From contig NZ_JAOTIK010000001.1 of assembly GCF_030116705.1 (NCBI RefSeq), positions 7,096,501 through 7,160,500 of the forward strand: a stretch of 64,000 bases of DNA. Reading direction: 5' to 3'. Shown piece after piece: positions 8,549 to 17,749 of this stretch. Position numbers and translations under genes: made by a program. A model generated the notes under the pieces. That model worked only from the letters and a program-made list of their open reading frames with translations. It was not told the origin of the DNA and made no database searches. Source of the DNA: Streptomyces sp. ML-6 (GTDB lineage Bacteria > Actinomycetota > Actinomycetes > Streptomycetales > Streptomycetaceae). Position 1 is the stretch's first letter; each line of letters opens with the position of its first letter.

Positions 8549-9150
8549 GCCCCCTGCCCGCACCCCCGGCCCGACCCGCCCCCGCCCTGCCCACCGGACA
8601 GGTGCCGCACCGCGTCCGGGGACGGCTGGTGACGGTGGACGAACCCCTCCGACTGGGCTCGGGCGGCCACCGCGCCGCGGCACAGGTCCGGTTCCTGCGC
8701 GAGTGCCAGAGCCACGACCTCGTCGTGCGATGGTTCCCGGCCACCGACGACCCCCTGTTCACCGGGTCCGCGCGGGAAGTCTCCGCGACGGCCGGCCTGC
8801 TGCGCCACCTGCCCGCCCCCGCCCCGCTGCCCGAAGAGCCGCCGGCCCTCGCCGAATGGCGGGAACGCCACGCCTACGGACAGCTCTACCACCGGAACGG
8901 ACCGGACTTCGTGACCGTCATGGACCGCCGGGACCCCTCGGCCGCGGCCCGCTTCACGATCGACGACCCCGACCTGCTCGCCACGTTCCGCACCCTCCAG
9001 GACGCCACCGAGGTGGCCGGCCTGGACGCGACCGGCCGCGAGGCGGTGGACCTGCTGGCCGGGGAACGCCTCGCACGGGTGACCGACGGCTGGGCGGTGG
9101 CGCTGCCGCCGCGCATCCGGCGGTGGCCCGTCCCCTGCTCCGACATCTGA
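8545..9150 (+). CDS. DUF5825-like protein, partner of the radical SAM maturase
   Basis: 201 residues from ATG 8545 inside the ATGA overlap with the maturase. The N-terminus is Pro-rich (about 25 residues). The rest is a small soluble domain containing VRFLRECQSHDLVVRWFPA, HAYGQLYHRNGPDFVTVMDR and a C-terminal helix LDATGREAVDLLAGERLARV. It resembles the DUF5825 proteins found beside RiPP radical SAM enzymes in Streptomyces. No catalytic motif is visible. A scaffold or precursor-recognition role fits the overlap and position but is inference. Confidence 0.6.
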   Translation: MSPLPAPPARPAPALPTGQVPHRVRGRLVTVDEPLRLGSGGHRAAAQVRFLRECQSHDLVVRWFPATDDPLFTGSAREVSATAGLLRHLPAPAPLPEEPPALAEWRERHAYGQLYHRNGPDFVTVMDRRDPSAAARFTIDDPDLLATFRTLQDATEVAGLDATGREAVDLLAGERLARVTDGWAVALPPRIRRWPVPCSDI

Positions 9151-9154
9151 GCGG

Positions 9155-10402
9155 ATGGAGCAGCCGCCCCGACTCCCTTCACCCGCCCGCGCCGGGGGAC
9201 CGGTACGTCCCCTGTTGCGCCACCGCCCCTTCCTGCTGCTGTGCGGGGAACAGATCGCCAGCTCCGTGGGACGCCAGGTCACCACCCTGGCGCTCGCACT
9301 GATCGCCGTGACCCGGCTGGACGCGGGACCGTTCGGCGCCTCCGCGCTGATGGCGCTGAGCTATCTCCCCGGGGCGCTCCTCAGCCCGTTCGCCGGTCTG
9401 CTCGTCGACCGGGCCCGGCTGCGCGCCCTGACGGTCCTGCTCACCGTCCTCCAGACGCTCGTGGTCGGCTCGGTGCCCCTGGCGGCCGCCCTGGACCGGC
9501 TCGGCCTGCCCCAGCTGTACGTCGTGGCCACCGTCTCCGGCGCGCTGACCTCCATGCTCGCCGTCGCCCTCCAGGCGGCTCTGCCCCGGGTCGTGCACCC
9601 CGGACAACTGCTGTCCGCCAACTCCGCGCTGACCGGCGCCCGCACCACCGGACAGATCGGCGGCCCCGCCCTGGGCGGAGTGCTGGTGGGCCTGACCGGC
9701 GCGTCGACGGCACTACTGGCCGCCTGCACGGCGTACGGCGTCGAGGCCCTGCTGCTCCTCGCGCTCCCCGCCGCCCTCGACACCCCCGCCGAACACCGCC
9801 GCCCGCGACCGGGCTCCCGGACGGCCGCACTGCGCGGCGGACTGGCGGTGGTGCGCGGCGAACGGCTGCTGCGCCGACAGGTGCTCGCCGGGGCCGGATT
9901 CAACCTCGGCAGCGGGGCGGCCGACGCGCTCTTCGTGCTGTACGCCACCCGCGATCTGGGGCTGCCCCCCTGGCAGTTGGGCACGGTCTACGCCGCGTTC
10001 AGCGTCGCCACCGTCCTCGGGGTGCTGCTGGCGAGGCGGTTCGCCACCACGACGGGACTGGCCGCGGCGACCCGGATCTGCGCGGTGGTCGCCGCCCTCG
10101 CGATCTTCCTGATCCCGGCCGCCTCGCTGCTGCCGGCCTTCCCAACGCTGCTCGGGTACCAGTTCGTCTTCGGCCTCGCGGCCACGGTCTGGGCCATCTC
10201 CATGACCACCACCCAGCAGCTGATCACACCGCCCGAACTCCAGGGCCGGGTCGCCGGGGTCGTCCAGGCCGCCCTCACCGTCACGGTGCCGGTCGGCGCG
10301 CTCGGCGGCGGGGCGCTGGCCGCCTGGCTGGGCAACGTACCGGTGCTCACGGGCGGGGCGACGGTGGCGCTGCTGGCCGCCGCCCGCCTCTGGGCGCGGT
10401 GA
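9155..10402 (+). CDS. MFS transporter, likely exporter of the peptide product
   Basis: 415 residues, starting ATG 9155 only 4 bp after the preceding stop, so part of the same operon. About 12 hydrophobic segments are visible. The loop after helix 2 reads LSPFAGLLVDRARLR, the GxLaDrxxrr signature of drug-type major facilitator proteins (DHA3/enterobactin-exporter-like). Position at the end of the maturase cluster suggests it exports the modified peptide; a general drug pump is the alternative. Confidence 0.8.
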   Translation: MEQPPRLPSPARAGGPVRPLLRHRPFLLLCGEQIASSVGRQVTTLALALIAVTRLDAGPFGASALMALSYLPGALLSPFAGLLVDRARLRALTVLLTVLQTLVVGSVPLAAALDRLGLPQLYVVATVSGALTSMLAVALQAALPRVVHPGQLLSANSALTGARTTGQIGGPALGGVLVGLTGASTALLAACTAYGVEALLLLALPAALDTPAEHRRPRPGSRTAALRGGLAVVRGERLLRRQVLAGAGFNLGSGAADALFVLYATRDLGLPPWQLGTVYAAFSVATVLGVLLARRFATTTGLAAATRICAVVAALAIFLIPAASLLPAFPTLLGYQFVFGLAATVWAISMTTTQQLITPPELQGRVAGVVQAALTVTVPVGALGGGALAAWLGNVPVLTGGATVALLAAARLWAR

Positions 10403-10523
10403 GGGACGCCCCGGTGCCCCGCCGCACCCGGCCCCGCACACGCCTCGGCCCTCCCCGGTCGCCGACCGCGGCCTGTCGTGCACCGCGCGCCGTGACCCGG
10501 GAGGGCCGGAGGAGAGGGGAAGG

Positions 10524-12053
10524 TCAGACGATGCCTTCCTCGATCTCCGCCTGCTCGCGGGCGTTGCCGTACGCCGACGGCGTGCTGTACGAACGGCGGG
10601 CGACGAACCACCAGACGGTGGCCAGGACCAGCACCGCGATCAGCGCGATCGACGCGTAGTTCATCGAGTCGACCGTCACCGGCGACGACTGCGGCAGCAG
10701 GAACAGCACGGTCACGAAGGCCACCCACACGACGGCGATCCAGCCGATCGGCTTGCTCCAGCGGCCCAGGTGCCAGGGACCGCGCTCGAAGCGGCTGCCG
10801 GAGCGCAGCTTCAGGAAGATCGGGATCGCGTAGGCGGGCGTGATGCCGATGACGTTGATCGCGGTCACCGCGCCGTACGCGGTGGCGGAGTACAGCGACG
10901 GCAGCGCGAGCACACCGGCGACGGCGACCGACAGCCACACCGCGTTGACCGGGGTCTGGGTGCGCGCGCTCACCTTGTGCCACAGCGCCGAGCCCGGCAG
11001 GGCGTTGTCACGGCTGAACGCGAACACCATCCGGCTGGCGGCGGCGACCTCGGCGTTGCCGCAGAACAGCTGCGCCGCGATCACGATCAGGAGCAGGGCG
11101 GTGGCCCCGGAGGTGCCCAGCGCGTCGATCATGATCTGGGCGGGCGGGACGCCGGTGGCGCTCTCCTGGGCACCGACGTAGTCCTGGATCGCGAAGGTCA
11201 GTCCGGCGAGCAGGACGAAACCGGCGATCCAGGAGACCCAGATCGCCCGGACGATGCCCTTGGCGGCCGTCACCGAGGCGTTCGAGGTCTCCTCCGACAG
11301 GTGGGCCGAGGCGTCGTAACCGCAGAAGGTGTATTGCGCGAGCAACAACCCGATCGCCGCGACGTACAACGGGTTCTCCCAGCCCGTGTTGTTGACGAAC
11401 TCGGTGAAGACGAACGACGGCGACTGGTGATTCGAGGGCACGATCGCGAGCACGGCGACGATCACACCGACACCGATGAGGTGCCACCACACACTGATGG
11501 AGTTGAGCACGCTGACGAGACGGACGCCGAAGAGGTTCAGCACCGCGTGCAGCAGCAGGATGCAGAGGAAGATGATCATCGTCTTGCCCGGTGTGGGGGT
11601 GAATCCCCACTGCAGGTTCATCAGTGCGCCGGTGAACAGCGCGGCACCATAGTCGATGCCCGCGATCGCGCCCAGCAGACCCAGCAGATTCAGCCAGCCC
11701 GTGTACCAGCCCCACTTGCGGCCGCCGAGCCGGTCGGCCATGTAGTACAACGCCCCCGAGGTCGGGTAGGCACTGGTGACCTCGGCGAGCGCCATGCCGA
11801 CGCAGAGGACGAAGAGACCGACACCGGCCCAGCCCCAGAGCATCACCGCCGGGCCACCCGTGGACATGCCGAAGCCGTACAGGGTCATGCAGCCGGACAG
11901 GATCGAGATGACGGAGAAGCTGATGGCGAAGTTGCCGAAGCCTCCCATGCGACGGGCGAGCACCGGCTGGTAGCCGAGTTCGCGCAGCCGTTCCTCCTCG
12001 TCCACCGGATGGGAAACCTCCGCACCCGACTTGGCCGGGGTGGATATGGACAT
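10524..12053 (-). CDS. APC-superfamily amino acid permease
   Basis: 509 residues from ATG 12053, preceded by GGAGG at 8-nt spacing; an in-frame ATG 15 nt upstream is poorer. The cytosolic N-terminus HPVDEEERLRELGYQPVLAR leads into about 12 transmembrane helices, with FAISFSVISILSGCMTLYGF as helix 1 and the conserved TSAYPTSGALYYMADRLGG after helix 2. This is the amino-acid/choline/GABA permease type common in actinomycetes. Substrate cannot be told. The hypothetical gene at 12133-13140 lies 80 bp upstream on the same strand and could be co-transcribed. Confidence 0.85.
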   Translation of the reverse strand: MSISTPAKSGAEVSHPVDEEERLRELGYQPVLARRMGGFGNFAISFSVISILSGCMTLYGFGMSTGGPAVMLWGWAGVGLFVLCVGMALAEVTSAYPTSGALYYMADRLGGRKWGWYTGWLNLLGLLGAIAGIDYGAALFTGALMNLQWGFTPTPGKTMIIFLCILLLHAVLNLFGVRLVSVLNSISVWWHLIGVGVIVAVLAIVPSNHQSPSFVFTEFVNNTGWENPLYVAAIGLLLAQYTFCGYDASAHLSEETSNASVTAAKGIVRAIWVSWIAGFVLLAGLTFAIQDYVGAQESATGVPPAQIMIDALGTSGATALLLIVIAAQLFCGNAEVAAASRMVFAFSRDNALPGSALWHKVSARTQTPVNAVWLSVAVAGVLALPSLYSATAYGAVTAINVIGITPAYAIPIFLKLRSGSRFERGPWHLGRWSKPIGWIAVVWVAFVTVLFLLPQSSPVTVDSMNYASIALIAVLVLATVWWFVARRSYSTPSAYGNAREQAEIEEGIV

Positions 12054-12132
12054 CGGGAAAACCTCCATGAGCGGGATGAACAGAAACAAAAAAGGGACGG
12101 TTCCGGCAGGAGCGGCGTCGCGGCGCGACGGA

Positions 12133-13140
12133 TCAGCCGCGCGACCTCCGGCCCGGGGTGCGGGAAGCGGCGAGGCAGCGGCTGCGGGCGCGCAGGAAGA
12201 CATCCTCCGCGTCTCCCGGCGACTTGCCCCCACGGGTGCGGTACGCCCAGGGAACCGAGGTGAAGTAGGGGCCGAGCTCCTCGAACACCGCGGCGGCGTC
12301 GGCGAACTGGAGGGCACCCCACAGGGCATGGGCCAGATAATTCAGGTCGAGCAGGGAGTGGGAGATCGGAGCCGTGCGCCGGAACCAGAGCTCCAGCGCG
12401 CGAACGGCGTCCCGCTCGGCGTCCTCGGTGACCCAGTGGAGGTCGAGTGCCTTCTCGTGGCCCTGCTCGCGACGGTAGCGCTCGACCCGCACATACAGGG
12501 GAAGCACATGCAGCGCGGAACCCTCGGGGGCCGAAGAGGCCGCCCACTGAACGAAGTTGAACGCCTCGGAGAGGCTCCCGCCGGCCTTTCGCGCGTACAC
12601 GAACTGGAGCATCCGGTGGTAGGCCTCGCGGTTGTACGGGTCGCGCTTGTCGGCCTCCGCCAGCAGCCCCCACGGGCCCGGGAACAGCATCGGTCCCGGC
12701 GGGTGCAGCCGGTGCTCCTCCAACTGCTGCCGCTCGTCGAGCTGGGACAGGGCCAGCAGGCACACCCACGGCACCGGGTCGGTGGGGGAGGCGTTCGCGG
12801 CCGACCGGCAGGCCGTCCAGGCGTCCTGCCACAGCTCCCGGGCGCGGTGGTGGCCCTCGCGGTGGGCCCGTACGGCACGCTCGACGACGACGCGGGCGTG
12901 CATCACCGCGGCGGCGATGCTCCGGGGCTCCTCGGACAGCCATGCCTGCACCGCGTCCGAACCGGCGGCAACCGCGCCGAGCACCTGGGTGCGCTGGGTC
13001 CACAGGGTCCAGTCCGGGGTGCTCTCCAGCAGACTCCGCATGGACAACCAGCGCCCGGTGCGCAAATCCTGTAAGGCGACACGTAAATCGTTGTCGTGGC
13101 CGGCCGGATGGTAAACCGGCCGGAAATCACTGTTGGCCAT
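12133..13140 (-). CDS. Conserved hypothetical helical protein
   Basis: 335 residues, soluble, almost entirely alpha-helical with Trp- and Ala-rich helix pairs (for example ARELWQDAWTACRSAANASP and WVCLLALSQLDERQQLEEHR). These look like degenerate TPR-type repeats. Similar proteins of this length occur widely in Streptomyces without known function. Start ATG 13140 with a weak GGCGAG site. The C-terminus is Arg-rich. No enzyme motif seen. Confidence 0.6.
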   Translation of the reverse strand: MANSDFRPVYHPAGHDNDLRVALQDLRTGRWLSMRSLLESTPDWTLWTQRTQVLGAVAAGSDAVQAWLSEEPRSIAAAVMHARVVVERAVRAHREGHHRARELWQDAWTACRSAANASPTDPVPWVCLLALSQLDERQQLEEHRLHPPGPMLFPGPWGLLAEADKRDPYNREAYHRMLQFVYARKAGGSLSEAFNFVQWAASSAPEGSALHVLPLYVRVERYRREQGHEKALDLHWVTEDAERDAVRALELWFRRTAPISHSLLDLNYLAHALWGALQFADAAAVFEELGPYFTSVPWAYRTRGGKSPGDAEDVFLRARSRCLAASRTPGRRSRG

Positions 13141-13581
13141 GGACTCGCCCTGTCCCCGTGCGACGGGACGGCATGTGACGGATGGAAGTTCTTTTCAGCA
13201 CGTCACGCAACCCGGCGGCATGGCACTCGTGCGGAAGCGGGAGGACCGGGAATCGGCGCCCCGGTTCTCGGCGAAAGGTGTCGGTCTCATCAATCCTCAA
13301 GGACGTGGGGGGTGAAGCAGCTGTTGAAAAACGAACTGCTCGAAAGCGTCCGGTTGTTGCTCGGCGGTGAGTGTAGAGGCAGTTGCCCCGCTCTTCGGAC
13401 CGATTCGCGGATCTTACTCAAGTGACACGAATCCCATGGACGTTGACCGGCACCCCGAATGTTCCGGACACGGGGCCGTTCGGCCCTTGACGTACGCGGT
13501 GGTCTGCACCACTCTGGGCGGCGCAGTTCAAAGATCACGATTCCGTTCAAGCCGCAGAGCTTCCGCACAGCTGGAGTGTCG
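13141..13581. other. 441-bp divergent intergenic region, no gene seen
   Basis: Lies between the divergent hypothetical gene (12133-13140) and the FGGY kinase. The only open frames lack ribosome sites and codon bias. It must contain promoters for both directions, but I could not pick convincing -35/-10 pairs or a repeated operator. Confidence 0.4.
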
Positions 13582-15015
13582 ATGACAGGCCCGGTACTCG
13601 CTGTGGACCAGGGGACATCGGGGACGAAGGCGCTGGTGATCTGCCCCGAGCGCGGCGTGATCGGTTCCGCTTCGGTGCCGGTGACGACCCGTCACGGCGC
13701 CGGGGGAGCGGTGGAGGCGGATCCCGGCGAACTCCTCGGTTCGGTCGTCGAGGCAGGCCGCCGGGCCTTGCAGGAAGCGGCCGAACCGGTTGTCGCCGTC
13801 GGCCTCGCCAACCAGGGTGAGACGGTGCTCGCCTGGGACCCGGACACCGGGCGCCCGCTCACCGACGCGATCGTCTGGCAGGACCGGAGATCCGCCCCGA
13901 TCTGCGACGAACTATCCTCCCGCGACGAGGAGTTGACCCGGCTCACCGGACTGCCCCTCGACCCGTACTTCGCCGCCCCCAAGATGGCCTGGATCCGCCG
14001 GGAACTGACCCGCGAGGGCGTCGTCACCACCAGCGACTCCTGGCTGGTCCACCAGCTGACCGGCGCGTTCGTGACGGACGCGGCGACCGCGGGCCGCACC
14101 CAGCTGCTCGACCTGGACCGGGCCGCCTGGTCGCCCGAGGCCCTGGACGCCTTCGGCCTGGCCGACGAACGCCTCCCCGCCGTCGTCGACTGCGACGGCA
14201 CGGTCGGCACGACGACCGCCTTCGGCGCCGAACTCCCGCTGACCGGCCTCATCGTCGACCAGCAGGCCGCCCTCCTCGCCCAGAACGCGCTGGACCCGGG
14301 CAACGCCAAGTGCACCTACGGAACGGGCGCGTTCCTGCTCGCCCAGACCGGAACCGCCCCGCGCCGCGGCTCCACCGGACTGGTCAGCTGCGTCGCCTGG
14401 CGGCTCGGCGGCACCACGAACTACTGCCTCGACGGGCAGGTCTACACCGCCGCGTCCGCCGTCGACTGGCTCACCGGCCTCGGGGTGATCTCCGGCGCGG
14501 CCGACCTCGACCCGGTCGGCTCCGGCGTCCCCGACTCCGGCGGCGTCACCTTCGTACCGGCACTCGCCGGCCTCGCCGCCCCCTGGTGGCGCGGCGACCT
14601 GCGCGGATCGGTGACCGGCCTCGGCCTCGACACCACCGCCGGACACCTGGCCCGCGCCCTGTGCGAAGGCATCGCGGCGCAGGTGGTCGAACTTGCCGAG
14701 GCGGTCGCCACCGACTTGGGCTCCCCGCTGACCTCGCTCCGCGTCGACGGCGGCCTGACCCGCTCCGCGCTGCTCATGCAGACCCAGGCCGACCTGCTGC
14801 AACGCCCCGTCGAGGTGTCCGCCCTGCCCGACGTCACCGCACTCGGCGTCGGAGCCGTCGCCCGGCTCGGCCTCGATCCGCGACTGCCGCTCCGCCAGGC
14901 CGTGCCCGCATGGAAACCCGCCGCCGTGTACGAACCCCGGATCGGCGCCGACGAGGCGGCCGAACGGCTCGGCCGGTTCCGGGCGGCCGTACAGACCCTC
15001 CTGGACCATGCCTGA
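13582..15015 (+). CDS. FGGY-family carbohydrate kinase (glycerol kinase-like)
   Basis: 477 residues from ATG 13582 (CTGGAG upstream). The N-terminal phosphate-1 motif AVDQGTSGTKALV (residues 6-18), the IVWQDRR block, the CTYGTGAFLL phosphate-2-like motif and the C-terminal LRVDGGLTRSALLMQTQADL adenosine motif are all present and in order, so it should be an active ATP-dependent polyol or sugar kinase. Glycerol is the closest-looking substrate family, but specificity is not certain. It overlaps by 8 bp the broken flavoprotein gene downstream; in related loci a GlpA-like oxidoreductase follows the kinase. Confidence 0.85.
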   Translation: MTGPVLAVDQGTSGTKALVICPERGVIGSASVPVTTRHGAGGAVEADPGELLGSVVEAGRRALQEAAEPVVAVGLANQGETVLAWDPDTGRPLTDAIVWQDRRSAPICDELSSRDEELTRLTGLPLDPYFAAPKMAWIRRELTREGVVTTSDSWLVHQLTGAFVTDAATAGRTQLLDLDRAAWSPEALDAFGLADERLPAVVDCDGTVGTTTAFGAELPLTGLIVDQQAALLAQNALDPGNAKCTYGTGAFLLAQTGTAPRRGSTGLVSCVAWRLGGTTNYCLDGQVYTAASAVDWLTGLGVISGAADLDPVGSGVPDSGGVTFVPALAGLAAPWWRGDLRGSVTGLGLDTTAGHLARALCEGIAAQVVELAEAVATDLGSPLTSLRVDGGLTRSALLMQTQADLLQRPVEVSALPDVTALGVGAVARLGLDPRLPLRQAVPAWKPAAVYEPRIGADEAAERLGRFRAAVQTLLDHA

Positions 15016-16340
15016 CCCGTACGGAAACCGCGCGATGCCTCCCACGACCACGACGACCGGCCCCCTGCCGGCCGACGGCCCGCCCTACGACGTGACCGTC
15101 GTCGGCGCGGGCGTCGTCGGCACCGCCATCGCCCGCGAACTCGCCCGCCACCGCCTGCGCATCGCGCTCCTCGACGCCTCGGACGACATCGGCAACGCCA
15201 CGTCCAAGGCCAACACCGCCATCCTGCACACCGGTTTCGACGCCGTCCCCGGATCCCTGGAGGCCCGGCCCGTACGCGAGGGACAGCACCTGCTCCGCAC
15301 GTACGCGGCCGGGGCGAACATCCCCGTCGAACGCGTCGGAGCGCTCCTCGTCGCCTGGGACGAGGAACAACTGGCCGTGCTCCCCGCCCTGTTGGCCAAG
15401 GCCGTGCGCAACGAATACCACGCGGCCCGCCTCCTGGACGCGGAGGAACTGTACGCCCGCGAACCCCGCCTGGGCCCCGGCGCCCGCGAACGTCCCCGCA
15501 GCGCCCGCCTCGTCCCCGGCAGCCGCCCGCCCGGCGTCTACACCACCGGCGAACTCCAGCAGGCCGTCCACCTGTACCGGCAGCGGATCGGAACCCGGGC
15601 GGTCGTCGTCGGCGACGAGCCCGTCGGCCGCGCCGCGGTCGACACCCTGCGCGTGGCCGGTGCGGACGTCGTCGCCGTGGTCACCGACCGGCCGCACTCC
15701 CGGCTCGCCGCCCTGACCCGGAGCGCGAACCACCCCCCGGTCCTCGACGACACCACCATCACCGCGCTGACCGGCCGACAACGCCTCACCGGAGTGGCGG
15801 TGCGCCACCGCGACGGCCGGACCACCACCCTGCGCTGCGACACCGTCGTCTTCACCGGGAACTGGATCCCCGACCACGAACTGGCCCGCCGCGGCGCGAT
15901 CACCCTGGACCCCGGCACCCGCGGTCCGGCGTACGACGCCGCCCACCGCACGACGAGGAACGGGGTCTTCGCCGTCGGCAACCTGCTGCACGGCGTGGAG
16001 AGCGCCGCCTTCGCCGCGGCCGAGGGCCGGGCCGTCGCCGCACCCCTGCTGCGCCACCTGGCCCCGGGGACGCCCACCCGTCACGGTCGCGGCCCCACTG
16101 CACTGGGTCGCGCCGAACCTCGTCGGGCCCGACGGCGACGCCCCGACGCACGGCCGCTTCAGCCTGCGCACCACCCGGCGGCTGTCCTCGCCCCTGCTCG
16201 TCGTCCGGCAGGGCGGCCGGATGCTCCACCGGCAGCGGCTGCTGCGGCCGGCCGTACCGGGCCTCCCGTTCCACCTGCGCGCCCACTGGCTCGACCGGGT
16301 CGATCCGGGCGGCGGAACCGTACGGATCGAAGCGAACTGA
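15008..16340 (+). pseudogene. Chimeric, frame-shifted flavoprotein: GlpA-like DAO N-terminus joined to a second FAD/NAD oxidoreductase
   Basis: Starts at ATG 15008, overlapping the kinase. Residues 30-160 are a GlpA-type FAD domain (VTVVGAGVVGTAIARELARH; SKANTAILHTGFDAVPGSLE). After REPRLGPGARE the sequence jumps to RPPGVYTTGELQQAVHLYRQ and VVVGDEPVGRAAVDTLR, which belongs to the C-terminal part of a different FAD/NAD(P) oxidoreductase (opine-oxidase/HcnB-like). The join is in frame, as if a deletion removed the middle of two neighbouring genes. Near 16076-16080 there is a further +1 frameshift. The correct continuation (VTVAAPLHWVAPNLVGPDGD to VRIEAN) runs in another frame to TGA 16338-16340. 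Unlikely to make a working enzyme. Confidence 0.7.
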
Positions 16341-16388
16341 CAAGGAGTCAGGAATTTCGGGACGCCGGATGGCCGGGAGACCGGGGAG

Positions 16389-16997
16389 TCAGGGAATCAG
16401 CAGCCAGTCCGAACCGATCGCCGCCACCAGGCCGAGGGCCAGCAGCCAACTGCCGAGCCGAGTACGGCCGTTCCTGCTGAGCTCGATCACGATCCCGCAC
16501 AGGATCAGCGCGAGCCCGTACACCCCCACCACCAGCACGGACGACCGGCTGGCGATCCGCAGCACGAGGACCACCGCCATCGCGGCCATGCCCACCGCCG
16601 ACAACACCATCCGCAGCCGCCGCGCCTGGCGCGGAGTCAGCCTCCGGCCGGCGTCTTCGCCGGCGCCCTCGTCCCCGTCGTCGAGGCCCTCGTCGGTGTC
16701 CTCCTCCGGGTCCGCCGCGGGAGCCGGTCCGCCGACCGCTCCGCGACCCGCTGCGGGGGTCTTCCCGTCGGCTTTTCCCTCAGCCTTTTCGGTGGTCTTT
16801 TCGGCGGCCGCCCCGGGGCCCCCGGCGGGAGCCCCTTCGCCGACTGCCCGGGGGGCCGGCGCGGAAGGCGCCCCGTCGGCCTTCGCGGGAGCCGCCCCGT
16901 CGGCCGGCTTCGTGGCGGCCCCCGAGCCGTCCCCGGATTCGTCCTTGGCGTCCGGTATCGGGGCATCCACGGCCCGCTCCTGGTCAGAAGTGCTCAT
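16389..16997 (-). CDS. Membrane protein with long disordered Ala/Pro/Lys-rich N-terminus
   Basis: 202 residues. The first about 110 are low-complexity (Ala, Pro, Gly, Asp, Lys; acidic stretch DPEEDTDEGLDDGDE). Then comes a basic TPRQARRLR patch and three hydrophobic segments (VLSAVGMAAMAVVLVL; VLVVGVYGLALILCGIVIEL; LGSWLLALGLVAAIGSDWLL). The C-terminal part resembles small DUF3017-like actinobacterial membrane proteins. Function unknown. Confidence 0.65.
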   Translation of the reverse strand: MSTSDQERAVDAPIPDAKDESGDGSGAATKPADGAAPAKADGAPSAPAPRAVGEGAPAGGPGAAAEKTTEKAEGKADGKTPAAGRGAVGGPAPAADPEEDTDEGLDDGDEGAGEDAGRRLTPRQARRLRMVLSAVGMAAMAVVLVLRIASRSSVLVVGVYGLALILCGIVIELSRNGRTRLGSWLLALGLVAAIGSDWLLIP

Positions 16998-17136
16998 GAC
17001 GCGCGATCGTAATGGTTGCGGGCCGCCCTGTTCACCGCTCCCGGCAACGCACGGCGGACGGCACGGCCGGCCTACGACGCGGACGCGACGCGCGCCGGCC
17101 GCATCCCCGCCCCCGCCGGCACGCCCCGCGACCGGC

Positions 17137-17640
17137 CTACCTGCCCGGCCCCCGCAGACGCGGCGCCTCGGCGGCGGCGTCGACGGGCCCGGCCCCGGAC
17201 GCCTCCCCGGCCGCCACCCGGCCGGCCAGTTCCCCGGCCCAGCCGACCAGCCCGCCGACGTCGAGCCCGTACGGGCGGTCCGGTACGAACGGGGCGAGCG
17301 CCGCCGCCCCGCGCCGCAACAGCCGGGCCCCGCCCGTCGCGTTGCCCCGGGCCGCGTGCGTCAGCCCCACGGCCAGCTGCGCCAGCCCCCGCCACAGCTC
17401 CCGCTCCGCCCGCACACCCGACTTCCACGCGTCCTCGAACACCTCGTGCGCATGGAAGGGCATGCCCGCGTCCAGCAGCCGCTGGGCCTCCCGCACCGTC
17501 CCCTCGGGCGTACGGACCACGCCCTCGGGCTGTCGTTCGATGCCCGCCGCCCCACGGGGGAGGGGGCGCCCCAGCCCGTCACGGGGACGCGCGTTGCGCG
17601 CCCGGCCCTCGGCGTCCCGGTCCCTGCGAGTCTCGTCCAC
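17137..17640 (-). CDS. DUF309 domain-containing protein
   Basis: 167 residues, GTG start at 17640. The middle carries the DUF309 hallmark FHAHEVFEDAWK followed by ELWRGLAQLAVGLTHAARGN, a small helical metal-binding-like fold conserved in bacteria and archaea, with no known reaction. The N-terminal 45 residues are Arg-rich and probably disordered. Monocistronic, divergent from the large ATPase at 17750. Confidence 0.85.
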   Translation of the reverse strand: MDETRRDRDAEGRARNARPRDGLGRPLPRGAAGIERQPEGVVRTPEGTVREAQRLLDAGMPFHAHEVFEDAWKSGVRAERELWRGLAQLAVGLTHAARGNATGGARLLRRGAAALAPFVPDRPYGLDVGGLVGWAGELAGRVAAGEASGAGPVDAAAEAPRLRGPGR

Positions 17641-17749
17641 CCCACGATTGTGCCCCGCACCTGCGGTGAACTGTCGGAACCACTGTCCGTCGACCCTTGT
17701 GCACGACTAGTGTCGAAACCAATCCGTACCACCCTAGGGGAGGGTAGGC

